Below are positions 44,990 through 53,539 of a stretch of DNA of 64,000 nt, one piece after another. The number at the start of each line of letters is the position of its first letter. Position 1 is the first letter of the stretch. Location: assembly GCA_965248805.1 (NCBI GenBank), contig CBDFKJ010000009.1:1860001-1924000 (forward strand), read 5' to 3'. The stretch comes from CBDFKJ01 sp965248805. Lineage in GTDB: Bacteria; Pseudomonadota; Alphaproteobacteria; UBA6615. The notes under the pieces were generated by a model. The model saw only the letters and a list, made by a program, of their open reading frames with translations, was not told the origin of the DNA and ran no database searches. A program made the translations under genes and the position numbers.

Positions 44990-45784
44990 CTACAAACCCT
45001 GTCCCCGGACCAGGCCGTATTTTCGGAGCCGCACCGCGATGAAAGCAGGCGAGAGGCCGAAGTCCTCGGCGAGCTCGAAGACCGCCGTCTCGAGCTTGCA
45101 GGCGTGGCGGCCGGTGAAGTCGGCCTTGATCCGTGCCCGGCCGGACCGGGAGGTCTCCTCGACCAGCGGCACCTCGAAGCGCTGACACAATCGGCGAAGC
45201 GTCCGGCGAATTGCCGTCGGCGGCGCCAGAAATGCGCCCATGAACTCGTTGGCGCGGAGCTCCGCGCAGTCCATCGGCCCGTCCGCGGTGCGGCTGTTGC
45301 CGAGATGCTCGGGGCCGGGCGTCACCAGGCGGAAGGCCCGGCTGCCGCGGCTGTCGTCGCCGAGATCGAGCCGCCCCTGCCGGTTGGCGAGGACCCAGGC
45401 CGGGGCATCGAAGACCGCATGGCCGAGCTCGTGCAACACCGTGCTGCGTCCGAGATAGCTGCGCTCGCCGATCTCCTGGCGATTGATGTAAATCAGCGCA
45501 TGGCCTGGCACCACGAGGTCGTACTCGCAGGAGCCGAGCGCCGGCGTCCCGGTCTCGTCCTCGACCTTCCCCTCCAGATCCCAATCGACGGCGACGTCGA
45601 TGCCGTTCACGGTGAGCCGCGAGATGCGCTCGGCGATCTCCTGGTAGTCGGTCCTGGCGTGGTGGTCACGATAGCCGAGCTGGCCGCGCAGAGCAGACGC
45701 CACCCGCGCGACGTCGGCCCGGCTCACATAGTGCGGTTTCGCCGTCGCCCGCGCATGGCGGTAGGAAATCCGGGGTGTGGTCAT
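44990..45784 (-). CDS. ImmA/IrrE-family metallopeptidase
   Basis: The 264-residue protein has the zinc motif V-L-H-E-L-G-H-A-V-F and the third ligand in C-A-E-L-R-A-N-E-F-M. ImmA-type proteases cut an XRE repressor to induce mobile elements. The gene follows the XRE gene by four bases and is probably in one operon with it, the classic switch layout. Confidence 0.9.
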   Translation of the reverse strand: MTTPRISYRHARATAKPHYVSRADVARVASALRGQLGYRDHHARTDYQEIAERISRLTVNGIDVAVDWDLEGKVEDETGTPALGSCEYDLVVPGHALIYINRQEIGERSYLGRSTVLHELGHAVFDAPAWVLANRQGRLDLGDDSRGSRAFRLVTPGPEHLGNSRTADGPMDCAELRANEFMGAFLAPPTAIRRTLRRLCQRFEVPLVEETSRSGRARIKADFTGRHACKLETAVFELAEDFGLSPAFIAVRLRKYGLVRGQGL

Positions 45785-45788
45785 GGCC

Positions 45789-46064
45789 TCACTCTTCCCT
45801 GCCGAGCCGGCGATAGAGCCGCACCACGCTCATCGTGTGTGGGCGCAGGTCCGGCGGCAGGCGCCGCGCCGCCGCGAAGGCCTCGTCGGCATCGAGGTCC
45901 AACGCCTTACAGACCTTCTGAATGAGCGCGTCCTTGGGCGCGTTCTCGCGCTCGCGCTCGATGCGCGAGAGATAGGCGACCGAGATGCCGACCCGTTCGG
46001 CGACCTCGACGAGGGTGAGCCCGCGGTCCTCGCGCTTCTTCCTGAGATAGCCGCCGAAACCCAT
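45789..46064 (-). CDS. XRE-family phage repressor
   Basis: The 91-residue protein has a Cro/CI helix-turn-helix: Y-L-R-K-K-R-E-D-R-G-L-T-L-V-E-V-A-E-R-V-G-I-S-V-A-Y-L-S-R-I-E, split here as L-T-L-V-E-V-A and S-V-A-Y-L-S-R-I-E-R-E-R. It has no long C-terminal domain; the adjacent ImmA protease supplies induction. It probably represses the divergent early genes that begin at 46386. Confidence 0.9.
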   Translation of the reverse strand: MGFGGYLRKKREDRGLTLVEVAERVGISVAYLSRIERERENAPKDALIQKVCKALDLDADEAFAAARRLPPDLRPHTMSVVRLYRRLGREE

Positions 46065-46385
46065 CGGTCTCGTTCCGTTTCCTGTTCACGAATTTACGCG
46101 ATTGGCTGAATACGAGGACCATCCTAGCCATCTCCCAACGGCCCCGTCAACGGCTATGTTCTCGATAGGTTCTCTTGCGCAGGTGACCGCGTCGAGTCCC
46201 GACCGCGCTTCCACGTGGAACTCCAAAACGTCGGAAACCGGCGCACGCCGCGGCTTCTCGGCCCGATCCGGGCGGGGTCACGAATTTTTTTTCGTCCCGC
46301 GATGTCACAAACCGCCGCCGAGAGTCGCTTTTAACAAATAGAGGCGCCGGACCGGCCGGCGCCGGGAGAGCGGAGACCGACATCC
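46065..46385. promoter_or_regulatory. Divergent control region between XRE repressor and early genes
   Basis: A 321-base gene-free stretch, relatively AT-rich at 46080-46100 and 46280-46292. It should hold the repressor promoter, the rightward early promoter and operators. The second leader element is at its right end. No clear operator pair is visible. Confidence 0.5.
46315..46363 (+). promoter_or_regulatory. Conserved leader element, copy 2
   Basis: CCGCCGAGAGTCGCTTT, three bases, CA, TAGAGGC and a hairpin GGCGCCGG / CCGGCGCC. It matches 43805-43849 on the other strand over about 30 bases plus the hairpin position. It lies 23 bases before the ATG at 46386. Confidence 0.6.
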
Positions 46386-46592
46386 ATGACCCTTCCGATC
46401 CCTCTGCTGCCGAGCGAGCTCTACCGCATTCCGGGGCTGTTCCGGCGCTGGGAGTTGGCCGAGGTCCTGGAGCCCGGCAATGACTATCACCTGGAGGATG
46501 CGGGCTCCACGAGTGACGGCATCCCGCTGATCGCCGTCTATCGCAGCGAAGTGCTGGACGAGGAGACGGCGGCCGAGGAGACCGCGGCATGA
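46386..46592 (+). CDS. Small phage early protein
   Basis: 68 residues; L-L-P-S-E-L-Y-R-I-P-G-L-F-R-R-W-E-L-A-E-V is followed by an acidic C-terminus. A GGAGAC site precedes the ATG. First gene of the rightward early block; its stop overlaps the next start (ATGA). No function recognised. Confidence 0.6.
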   Translation: MTLPIPLLPSELYRIPGLFRRWELAEVLEPGNDYHLEDAGSTSDGIPLIAVYRSEVLDEETAAEETAA

Positions 46593-46933
46593 ACGCCGTC
46601 CTGCCGCGAGCGGCCACGCCACGGCCCGTTCTCGACGCGGCCGCCTTCGCCGCCTGGACCGGCGCCGCCCATCCCAGGAGCCGCGTCACCTACCACCGGG
46701 GTCATTTGTGCGTCGACCGCCCGCCGCGGCCCGACGCGGCGGATGCCGAGGCGCGGGCGGCGCTCAATCGTCTCGCCAACCGCGCCATGCAGGCCGCAGG
46801 CCGGGGCCTCGTCCACCTGGTGCAGCAGCGCCACGGCGAAGGCGACTACAGCTACGTCGCCATCAAGGCCCGGCCGGTCCCGCGGACGCGGGCGCCTGTT
46901 CGCTGTGCGGCGTTCATGACGAGGACCGCGTGA
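46589..46933 (+). CDS. Hypothetical phage early protein
   Basis: 114 residues with an A-A-F-A-A-W-T-G helix, R-S-R-V-T-Y-H-R-G-H-L-C-V-D and a Y-S-Y-V-A-I-K-A-R end. Coupled on both sides (ATGA, then TGATG). Similar small genes sit before the exonuclease in related phages as I recall them; function unknown. Confidence 0.6.
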   Translation: MNAVLPRAATPRPVLDAAAFAAWTGAAHPRSRVTYHRGHLCVDRPPRPDAADAEARAALNRLANRAMQAAGRGLVHLVQQRHGEGDYSYVAIKARPVPRTRAPVRCAAFMTRTA

Positions 46934-47715
46934 TGGCCGCCAACCCCTTCGCACGCCACGGCATCGACAATCTGTCGCCGAGCTCGCTCAACCTATGGGC
47001 CGCCGCGCCCGCGCTCTGGGTCATGGAACGCATGCTCGGCCGCCGCTCACCCATCGGTGCTCCCGCCGCCCGCGGCCGCGCCGTCGAGCACGGCGTCCAT
47101 GGGGGTCTGATTCAACCGTCTCTGCCGCTCAACGAGTGCGTAACGGCGGCCGAGCGGGCCTTCAACCGCGAGATGGCTCTCAACCCCGATGAGCGCCGCG
47201 AGGCCGAGGCGAGGAACATCGCGGGCTATGTCGCCCACGGCCTCGATGAGCTCCGGCAATACGGCTTGCCCTCGGCCTATCAGGAGAAGGTCAGCGTCAT
47301 GCTCGAGGCCGTGCCGGTACCGGTCATCGGCTATATCGACTGGCGTTTCGACCAGCACGGCCTGATCGTCGATCTCAAGACCGCCGAGCGGCTGCCCGCG
47401 GTAGTCGGCAATAGTCACGGCCGCCAAGCCGCACTCTACGCCCGGTCGCACGGCAACTACGGCTCTCGCCTGGCGTATGTGAAGCCGAGCCAGGGCAAGA
47501 AGGACGGCCGCGCCGTCGTGGTCTACGAGCTGTCGGCCGACGAGGTCCACCGGCATCTCGCGGGGCGCACCCAGATCGCGGTCCGCCTCGGCCGGTTCCT
47601 GGCGATCTCGGCCGACGCGCACGAGCTCGCCGGCCTCCTGGTCCCCGATTACGACCGCTTCTACTGGAACAACGCCATCACCCGCGCCCACGGCGCGGCG
47701 GTCTATGGATTCTGA
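46933..47715 (+). CDS. PD-(D/E)XK exonuclease (RecB/Cas4-like)
   Basis: The 260-residue protein begins with L-S-P-S-S-L-N-L-W-A-A-A-P-A-L-W-V, the L-S-x-S-x-L pattern of this nuclease group. The catalytic core is G-Y-I-D-W-R-F ... L-I-V-D-L-K-T-A (Asp, then D-x-K), followed by Q-A-A-L-Y-A as the Q-x-x-x-Y motif. Such phage enzymes process ends for recombination. ATG 46933 overlaps the previous stop. Confidence 0.85.
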   Translation: MAANPFARHGIDNLSPSSLNLWAAAPALWVMERMLGRRSPIGAPAARGRAVEHGVHGGLIQPSLPLNECVTAAERAFNREMALNPDERREAEARNIAGYVAHGLDELRQYGLPSAYQEKVSVMLEAVPVPVIGYIDWRFDQHGLIVDLKTAERLPAVVGNSHGRQAALYARSHGNYGSRLAYVKPSQGKKDGRAVVVYELSADEVHRHLAGRTQIAVRLGRFLAISADAHELAGLLVPDYDRFYWNNAITRAHGAAVYGF

Positions 47716-47743
47716 TCAACCCCGAGAGCAAAGGAGAACGGCC

Positions 47744-48565
47744 ATGCCTCTCAACATCGGTGCCAGCGGCACCATCAAGCCTTACGCAAAGTACAACGCC
47801 AAGGTGGACAAGTGGTTAGTCAAGGGCGATGACGGCGACCGGGAGATCGCCCGGCCCACCTTCGCCGCCGATCTCGCCAATATCGCCTCCGGCTGGCTGC
47901 GGTTTCGCGAGGGCGAAGCGCCCGAGCGGGTGATCGACGCCTCGCTGGAGCGTGCCGCCCCGTCGCCGGGCGAAGGCTTCAAGCGCGGCTTCGTGCTCGC
48001 GGCCTACAGCCGGCAGTTCTTCACCGGTGCGGTCGAGCTCTCCAGCGCCTCGATCCACATGGGCAACGCCATCCGCGAGGTCTACGCGCAGTTTGAGGAC
48101 GAGCGCGCCGCTCATCCGGGCCAGGTGCCCATCATCGCCTGCACCGGGTCCGAACCGATGAAGGACAAGTACGGCACCAACTATCGGCCGAAGCTCGCGC
48201 TGGTGAAGTGGGCGGACCGGCCCGCCGAGCTGCCCGACGAGAGCCCGGTGGATGCCACGGACATCTGGCATGGCGAGCACGCGCGGTGCAGCTGGATGCC
48301 GCTCTCCGAGAGCGGCATCCAGTACGAGATCCGGGCGGGCGAGAGCTGGGCCGGCGGCCGCTTCGTCGGCCGCGCCGCGGGCGACCACCTGGTAGCGCTC
48401 TGGCCCGTGCACACGCCGGCCGACGAGACGTTCTGGTGCAAGGCCGTTTCGGCCGCGGGCCTCTACAGCGTGAGCGCAGCCTACGCCACCACCCGGCTTG
48501 CGCCCATCTCGGACCGCAATGTGATCGCTACGAGCGACCGCAAGGCGCTGGGCTGGCCAGGCTAG
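47744..48565 (+). CDS. Phage early protein with altered C-terminus
   Basis: ATG 47744 follows AAGGAG. The first 175 residues look like a conserved phage protein of unknown function that accompanies the exonuclease (G-F-K-R-G-F-V-L-A-A-Y-S-R, S-S-A-S-I-H-M-G-N-A, K-Y-G-T-N-Y-R-P-K-L). After D-I-W-H-G-E the composition changes and a perfect 29-base palindrome (48293-48321) lies in the frame, so the last 90 codons may be a fusion product. Length 273 residues. Confidence 0.6.
   Translation: MPLNIGASGTIKPYAKYNAKVDKWLVKGDDGDREIARPTFAADLANIASGWLRFREGEAPERVIDASLERAAPSPGEGFKRGFVLAAYSRQFFTGAVELSSASIHMGNAIREVYAQFEDERAAHPGQVPIIACTGSEPMKDKYGTNYRPKLALVKWADRPAELPDESPVDATDIWHGEHARCSWMPLSESGIQYEIRAGESWAGGRFVGRAAGDHLVALWPVHTPADETFWCKAVSAAGLYSVSAAYATTRLAPISDRNVIATSDRKALGWPG
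48293..48321. repeat. Perfect 14-bp palindrome with 1-base spacer inside a gene
   Basis: TGGATGCCGCTCTC at 48293-48306, C, then GAGAGCGGCATCCA at 48308-48321. It would form a strong hairpin in RNA. Its position at the point where family resemblance ends suggests a rearrangement scar or a transcription signal. Confidence 0.8.
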
Positions 48566-48725
48566 AAACTGTGCCGCCGGAGTCAACCGGCATGGTGAGG
48601 TCCGCGACGGCCGATTGGCATCGGCTCCGCGGCTATGGAATCCTCGCGCCGGACATGACGGATCGCTCTACACAATCGGTTGTGACGGGTCAGACATCGA
48701 TCGTCCCCATACTTTCGGCCAACCT

Positions 48726-50015
48726 GGAGACCTCCAACAACCGGGGGATTTGACGAAGATTTTGGTGTGCTGTCCGACTTTCGCTGAGATCGGCGGTGTT
48801 GACGTCCGCAACCATCCGCCGTTTCGTTCTCGGCGGAGGGTTTTGGCGCTATTCAGGCGGACTCATACCATGGCGGCCCTGCGCTCATGGAAGATCAGAC
48901 GCTGGAAATTGTAAGCCAGGTTGGCGAGGCCGATCTTGGCCTCCGCCCGCTTGAGCCCGATGGTACGGATGAAAAGGCCCATGCGATCCTTCTGCTGGGC
49001 GAAGACGTGCTCCACATGCGCACGGACCGCTGACTTGCGGGCATTGGCCTGGGCGGTCGCCTTGGGCATGGCCCGGCCCGGCGGCTTCTTGCGGTGGATG
49101 TGGGAGACCCGACCCTTGCCGGCCAGCCACGCCTCGTTGGCCTTCGAGCGATAGGCGCTGTCAGCCCACACGCCGGCGGCCAGATTGTCGCCGGTGACGA
49201 GCTGACGCAACATCTTGCCGTCATGGCGGGCGGCATCGGTCACAGCCGAGCTGCGGATGAAGCCGTAGGCCCGATCGATGACGACATGATTCTTGTAGCC
49301 GAACACCGGGATCGCGATGTCGGGCATGCGCCGTTGCGACCCGGCGGGGTTCTTGCGCCGCCCGGTCTTCACCGTCCACCGCGCATCCGTGTCCTTCTGC
49401 GCCGCCTTGGCTGGCTGATCGGGCCAGACCTCGGACGCGCTCTTGCCCGCCTTGATCGCCCGCTTCTCGTCATCGCTGTGGCGCTGCTTGGGCGCCGATA
49501 CCAACGTCGCATCGACGATCTGCCCGCCCATCGCCAGATAGCCGCACCGGCGCAATTCGCCATCGAAGGCGGCAAACAGCTTATCCATCGCCCCGGCCCG
49601 GACCAGACGCTCGCGAAAGGTCCATATGGTGTTGCGGTCCGGCGTCGGCGCTCCGAGATCGAAGCCTAGGAAGCGAAGCCAGCTCAAGCGATCGCGGATC
49701 AGAAACTCCATCCGCTCGTCACTCACCGTGTGCCGCGCGGCCAGGATCAGAACCTTGAGCATCGCCACCGCATCGTAGACCGGGCGGCCACCTTTCGATC
49801 CGTCCGAATAGCCCAGCGCCGCCTCAAGCGGCGCGCGGAAAATCTTGAAGTCGACGACCTTTGCCAGCACCTCCAACGGATCACCCGTCGCCGAAAGCTT
49901 TCGAAGATGATCCGGTAAGCCGAACAGACCAGCCTGCCTCATCAATACCTCCTCAAACCGAACCGCCGTAGAGAATCACAACGAGGCAAAATTCACGAGG
50001 TAAATGGAGGCGTCC
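48726..50015 (-). mobile_element. IS5-family element, copy 2 (1290 bp)
   Basis: Same ends as 39535-40824; duplication ACCT at 48722-48725 and 50016-50019. Inserted in the first helix of the MFS remnant. Confidence 0.95.
48863..49945 (-). CDS. IS5-family transposase, copy 2
   Basis: 360 residues, differing from copy 1 by a handful of changes (Ala-Val in G-R-P-V-Y-D, Ala-Val and Gly-Ser in the V-V-I-D-R region, Ala-Val and Arg-His near the catalytic end, giving H-V-E-H-V-F). The catalytic Glu is kept. Whether the Arg-His next to it matters is unknown. Confidence 0.9.
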   Translation of the reverse strand: MMRQAGLFGLPDHLRKLSATGDPLEVLAKVVDFKIFRAPLEAALGYSDGSKGGRPVYDAVAMLKVLILAARHTVSDERMEFLIRDRLSWLRFLGFDLGAPTPDRNTIWTFRERLVRAGAMDKLFAAFDGELRRCGYLAMGGQIVDATLVSAPKQRHSDDEKRAIKAGKSASEVWPDQPAKAAQKDTDARWTVKTGRRKNPAGSQRRMPDIAIPVFGYKNHVVIDRAYGFIRSSAVTDAARHDGKMLRQLVTGDNLAAGVWADSAYRSKANEAWLAGKGRVSHIHRKKPPGRAMPKATAQANARKSAVRAHVEHVFAQQKDRMGLFIRTIGLKRAEAKIGLANLAYNFQRLIFHERRAAMV

Positions 50016-50327
50016 ACCTGGTCGGCACGCTCGGTTTCAGCATCGTCATCCCGTTCATGGTATTCCTGGTCGCCGGCTAACATCTTGAGCGATTTTATCA
50101 GTCGCTCAATCAGCAAATAGTGGGCATCCACTTTGGCCTCGCGGCTCTCTTACTTATCGTTGGTGTCTCTATTCTCCTCCCATTGAAGAGGCATCACGCC
50201 ACCCGCGCGACCGCTCTCCAACCGGAGGATGATAAAGAAGGGAATTATATACGAAACTAACATTTCCACTTGACCTGTCAGGGCCGGGCAATTACAGTAG
50301 GCTAACATTTGCTGAAGGGGATTGGTC

Positions 50328-50760
50328 ATGGCCAACAATGCGCCGGGCAAGCATTTTCGGAAGGGAATCTCCCTCGTCGAAATTTTCGATATGTTCCGCG
50401 ATGAAGACGCGGCTCGGGAATGGTTTGAGGCTGTTTATTGGCCGGCTGGCCCATACTGCCCTCACTGCGGCTCATTCAACGTGCAGAGCAACGTACAGCA
50501 CCCTCAAATGTCACATCGTTGCCGGGATTGCTCGAAGAAGCCGTTTTTCTCGCTGAAGACCGGCACTGCCATGCAGGGGTCGAAACTAGGGCTTCGTGTG
50601 TGGGCTATTGCCCTGTACTTGGTAACAACAAACCTCAAGGGCATTTCGAGTATGAAACTCCACCGCGACCTTGATATTACGCAGAAAAGCGCTTGGCACT
50701 TGGCGCACCGCATTCGCAAGACATGGAGCAAAGGCACCGCGGCTTTCGCCGGTCCCGTAG
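50328..50760 (+). pseudogene. IS1595-family transposase, 5' part only
   Basis: The first 144 codons show the N-terminal region F-D-M-F-R-D-E-D-A-A-R-E-W-F, the zinc ribbon C-P-H-C-G ... C-R-D-C and L-R-V-W-A-I-A-L-Y-L-V-T-T-N-L-K-G-I-S-S. It is cut by IS1182 copy 4 at 50761 and differs from the IS1595 at 9688. The AT-rich bases 50261-50327 may hold its left end. Confidence 0.85.
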
Positions 50761-50857
50761 CAGCCCGTTGACGAAGTCCGGCGTGTCTGATTCTGTCTGA
50801 ACATTGAACCGCTCCGGGTTTGGCGGAGGCTCCAACTCTTGAGAAAGTGGAGCCATT

Positions 50858-51184
50858 ATGAGCAAGACAAGGAACAGGTTTTCTTCTGAGGTTCGCGCCC
50901 GTGCGGTGCGGATGGTTGTGGATCGCGAGGGCGAACACGCCTCGCGTTGGGCGGCTGTTTCCTCGATAGCTGGGAAGATCGGCTGCACGGCGCAGACACT
51001 CAATGAGTGGGTGAAGAGGTTCGAGCGCGATAGCGGCGTGCGCGCCGGCGTCCCCAGCGAGGTCGCCGAGCGGCTGAAAGCCCTGGAGCGGGAGAACCGC
51101 GACCTCCGGCAGGTCAACGAGATCCTGCGCAAGGCGAGCGCCTATTTTGCCCAGGCGGAGCTCGACCGCCGGTTCAAGCCATGA
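50858..51184 (+). CDS. IS3-family transposase OrfA, copy 2
   Basis: 108 residues; differs from copy 1 at two positions (His/Arg in V-V-D-R-E-G and Thr/Ile in G-K-I-G-C-T). Intact and overlapping orfB (ATGA). Confidence 0.92.
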   Translation: MSKTRNRFSSEVRARAVRMVVDREGEHASRWAAVSSIAGKIGCTAQTLNEWVKRFERDSGVRAGVPSEVAERLKALERENRDLRQVNEILRKASAYFAQAELDRRFKP

Positions 51185-52086
51185 TCGCGTTCATCGGCGA
51201 TCACCGCGAGGCGCACGGGGTCGAGCCGATCTGCAAGGTGCTGCCGATCGCCCCGTCGACCTACTACGACCATGTGGCCAGGCGGCGCGATCCGGCCAGG
51301 CTGTCGGCACGGGCGAAACGGGATATGGCTCTCAAGGTCGAGGTCCGACGCGTCTTCAAAGAGAACTTCCGTGTCTACGGCGTTCGCAAGGTGTGGCGAC
51401 AATTGCAGCGGGAAGGCTTCGATGTCGCTCGCTGCACTGTTGAGCGGCTGATGCGGGAGATGGGCTTGCAAGGGGTGATCCGCGGCAAGCCGATCCGCAC
51501 GACAGTCAGCGACCAGGCCGCGCCTTGCCCGCTCGACAAGGTCAATCGCCAGTTCCACGCTCCGGCACCGAACAGGCTGTGGGTCTCGGACTTTACCTAC
51601 GTGGCCACTTGGGCTGGCTTCGTCTATGTCGCCTTTGTCATCGACGCCTATGCCCGCCGCATCGTCGGCTGGCGGGTGAGCCGGACAGCCCATGCCGGCT
51701 TTGTTCTCGATGCCCTGGAACAAGCGCTTCATGCGCGGCGACCCGTCCATCGCGGTGGGCTGATCCATCACAGCGATAGAGGGAGCCAATATGTCTCGAT
51801 CAAATATACCGAGCACCTGGCGGAAGCGGGCATCGAACCCTCGGTGGGCAGCGTCGGCGACTCTTATGACAATGCTCTGGCCGAGACCATCAATGGTCTT
51901 TACAAAGCCGAGGTCATTCACCGGCGCGGGCCGTGGCGCTCATTCGAGGCCGTCGAGCTCGCTACTCTGGAATGGGTGGATTGGTTCAACAACCGGCGGC
52001 TCCTGGAGCCCATCGGAAACATCCCGCCGGCCGAAGCCGAGGAACGCCACTACGCCATGCTGAAGCAGTCAGACATGGCGGCGTGA
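51181..52086 (+). CDS. IS3-family transposase OrfB, copy 2
   Basis: 301 residues, apparently identical to copy 1 including the D-F-T-Y, H-H-S-D-R-G-S and A-L-A-E-T-I catalytic segments. Two intact copies suggest recent activity of this IS. Confidence 0.93.
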   Translation: MIAFIGDHREAHGVEPICKVLPIAPSTYYDHVARRRDPARLSARAKRDMALKVEVRRVFKENFRVYGVRKVWRQLQREGFDVARCTVERLMREMGLQGVIRGKPIRTTVSDQAAPCPLDKVNRQFHAPAPNRLWVSDFTYVATWAGFVYVAFVIDAYARRIVGWRVSRTAHAGFVLDALEQALHARRPVHRGGLIHHSDRGSQYVSIKYTEHLAEAGIEPSVGSVGDSYDNALAETINGLYKAEVIHRRGPWRSFEAVELATLEWVDWFNNRRLLEPIGNIPPAEAEERHYAMLKQSDMAA

Positions 52087-52152
52087 CTCAAACAAAATGG
52101 CCTCCGCCAAACCCGGAGCGGTTCACATAGAGATTTAGACGGGCGTCGTGCG

Positions 52153-53512
52153 ATGGCATTGAGACGACAGAGCGAGGTTCAGGGTGACCTCGTGGTGACA
52201 TGGGCGGAGATGCCGCGTTCGCCTGGACACGCGTTTTCCGACCGGCTGCATGAGTTGCTGACCGAGTCTGGCTTTGACGGCTTCGTGGAGGCGACGTGCA
52301 AGCCATACTACGCACCTCGGATGGGGGCTCCTTCGCTGCCGCCGGGGCGTTATTTCCGGATGCACATGATCGGCTATTTCGAGGGCATCGGCAGCGAGCG
52401 CGGCATCGCTTGGCGCTGTTCGGATTCGCTGTCGCTTCGCGCGTTTCTGCGGTTGGCGAACCGGGACAAGGTTCCCGATCATTCCTGATTGTCGAAGACG
52501 CGCGGCCGGCTGCCGCACGAGGTCCATGAAAAGGTTTTCGACTGGGTTCTGGCTCTCGTCGCCGCGCGCGGTCTGGTGAAGGGCGAGCGGATCGGCGTCG
52601 ACGGCTCGACGATGGAAGCCAACGCCGCCCTGCGAGCCATCGTGCGGCGCGATAGCGGCGAGACCTATCGCGAGATGCTGACGCAAATGGCGAAGGAGAG
52701 TGGCGTCGAAACGCCGACGATCGACGACCTCGTCCGGCTCGATCGCCGGCGGAAGGGCAAGAAGCTTTCGAACAAGGATTGGACGAGCCCGACCGATCCT
52801 GATGCGAAGATCGCGCGGATGAAGGACGGCACCACGCATCTGGCCTACAAGCCCGAGCACGCGGTCGATCTCGACACCGGCGTCATCGTTGCGGCACCGA
52901 TCTATCCAGCCGATGAAGGCGACACGACGACTTTGCCTGGGACGCTGGAGGCGGCCGCGCGCAACCTCGCCGAGGTCGGCCTGGCTCCAACACGGGCAGA
53001 GCCCTGCAGTCTCGTTGGCGACAAGGGCTATCATTCACGCGAGGGGCTGAAAGACCTCGACGGCGGCGTCTGGAAAACGCGGATCTCCGAGCCGGAGCCC
53101 GCCAACGGCTATCTGCGCTGGCATGGCGACCAGGCGGCACGTCAGGCTGTCTACGCCAACCGGGCGCGATTGAAGTCCGGCGTCGCGCGGAACGCCATGC
53201 GCAGGCGCGGTGATGATGGTCGAGCGCAGCTTCGCCCATGTCCTCGACCGTGGCGGCATGCGCCGCGCGTTGCTGCGGGCGCGCGAGAACGTCCACAAAC
53301 GCTACCTGATCCATGTCGCCGGGTTCAATCTCGGCATTCTGATGCGCGCGCTGTTCGGATCAGGCACGCCGAGGGAGGCTGCGAGTGCAAAGAGCACCCT
53401 TTTGTTCGTTATTCAGTTCGATGCTGCCCTGGCGATCGCCATCGTGGCGAACATCGAAGGCAAACCAGCCATGCTCGTCATCATCATCATCGTCGCCCCC
53501 GAAACCGATTGA
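52153..53512 (+). pseudogene. IS1182-like transposase, copy 4
   Basis: Two lesions against copies 1-3: TGG to TGA in P-D-H-S-W at 52486-52488, and an extra base near 53212 that shifts the frame before M-V-E-R-S-F. The copy cannot make a full transposase. Confidence 0.93.
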
Positions 53513-53539
53513 TCAAAGCGCAACTTCATCACCGGGCTG

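Larger units (their letters stand above)
48655..50260 (+). pseudogene. MFS-type transporter remnant with internal deletion
   Basis: The N-terminus (M-T-D-R-S-T-Q-S-V-V, then P-I-L-S-A-N-L) continues after the IS5 at 50016 as V-G-T-L-G-F-S-I-V-I-P-F-M-V-F-L-V-A-G, the first membrane helix of a major-facilitator permease. A TAA follows at once, and then in the same frame a C-terminal piece: S-L-N-Q-Q-I-V-G-I-H-F-G-L-A-A-L-L-L-I-V-G-V and a charged tail ending at 50260. Roughly 1 kb of the middle is gone. The gene is dead by both deletion and IS insertion. Confidence 0.75.
50805..52125 (+). mobile_element. IS3-family element, copy 2 (1321 bp)
   Basis: Same 26-bp ends and length as copy 1. Duplication CAT at 50802-50804 and 52126-52128. 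It sits inside the left end region of IS1182 copy 4. Confidence 0.95.
50761..53539 (+). mobile_element. IS1182-like element, copy 4, interrupted by IS3
   Basis: Left end CAGCCCGTTGACGAAG at 50761, right end at 53539. Without IS3 it is 1455 bp and shares the two-base deletion of copy 3. Flanks GTAG and CTAG are not identical. Confidence 0.88.
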
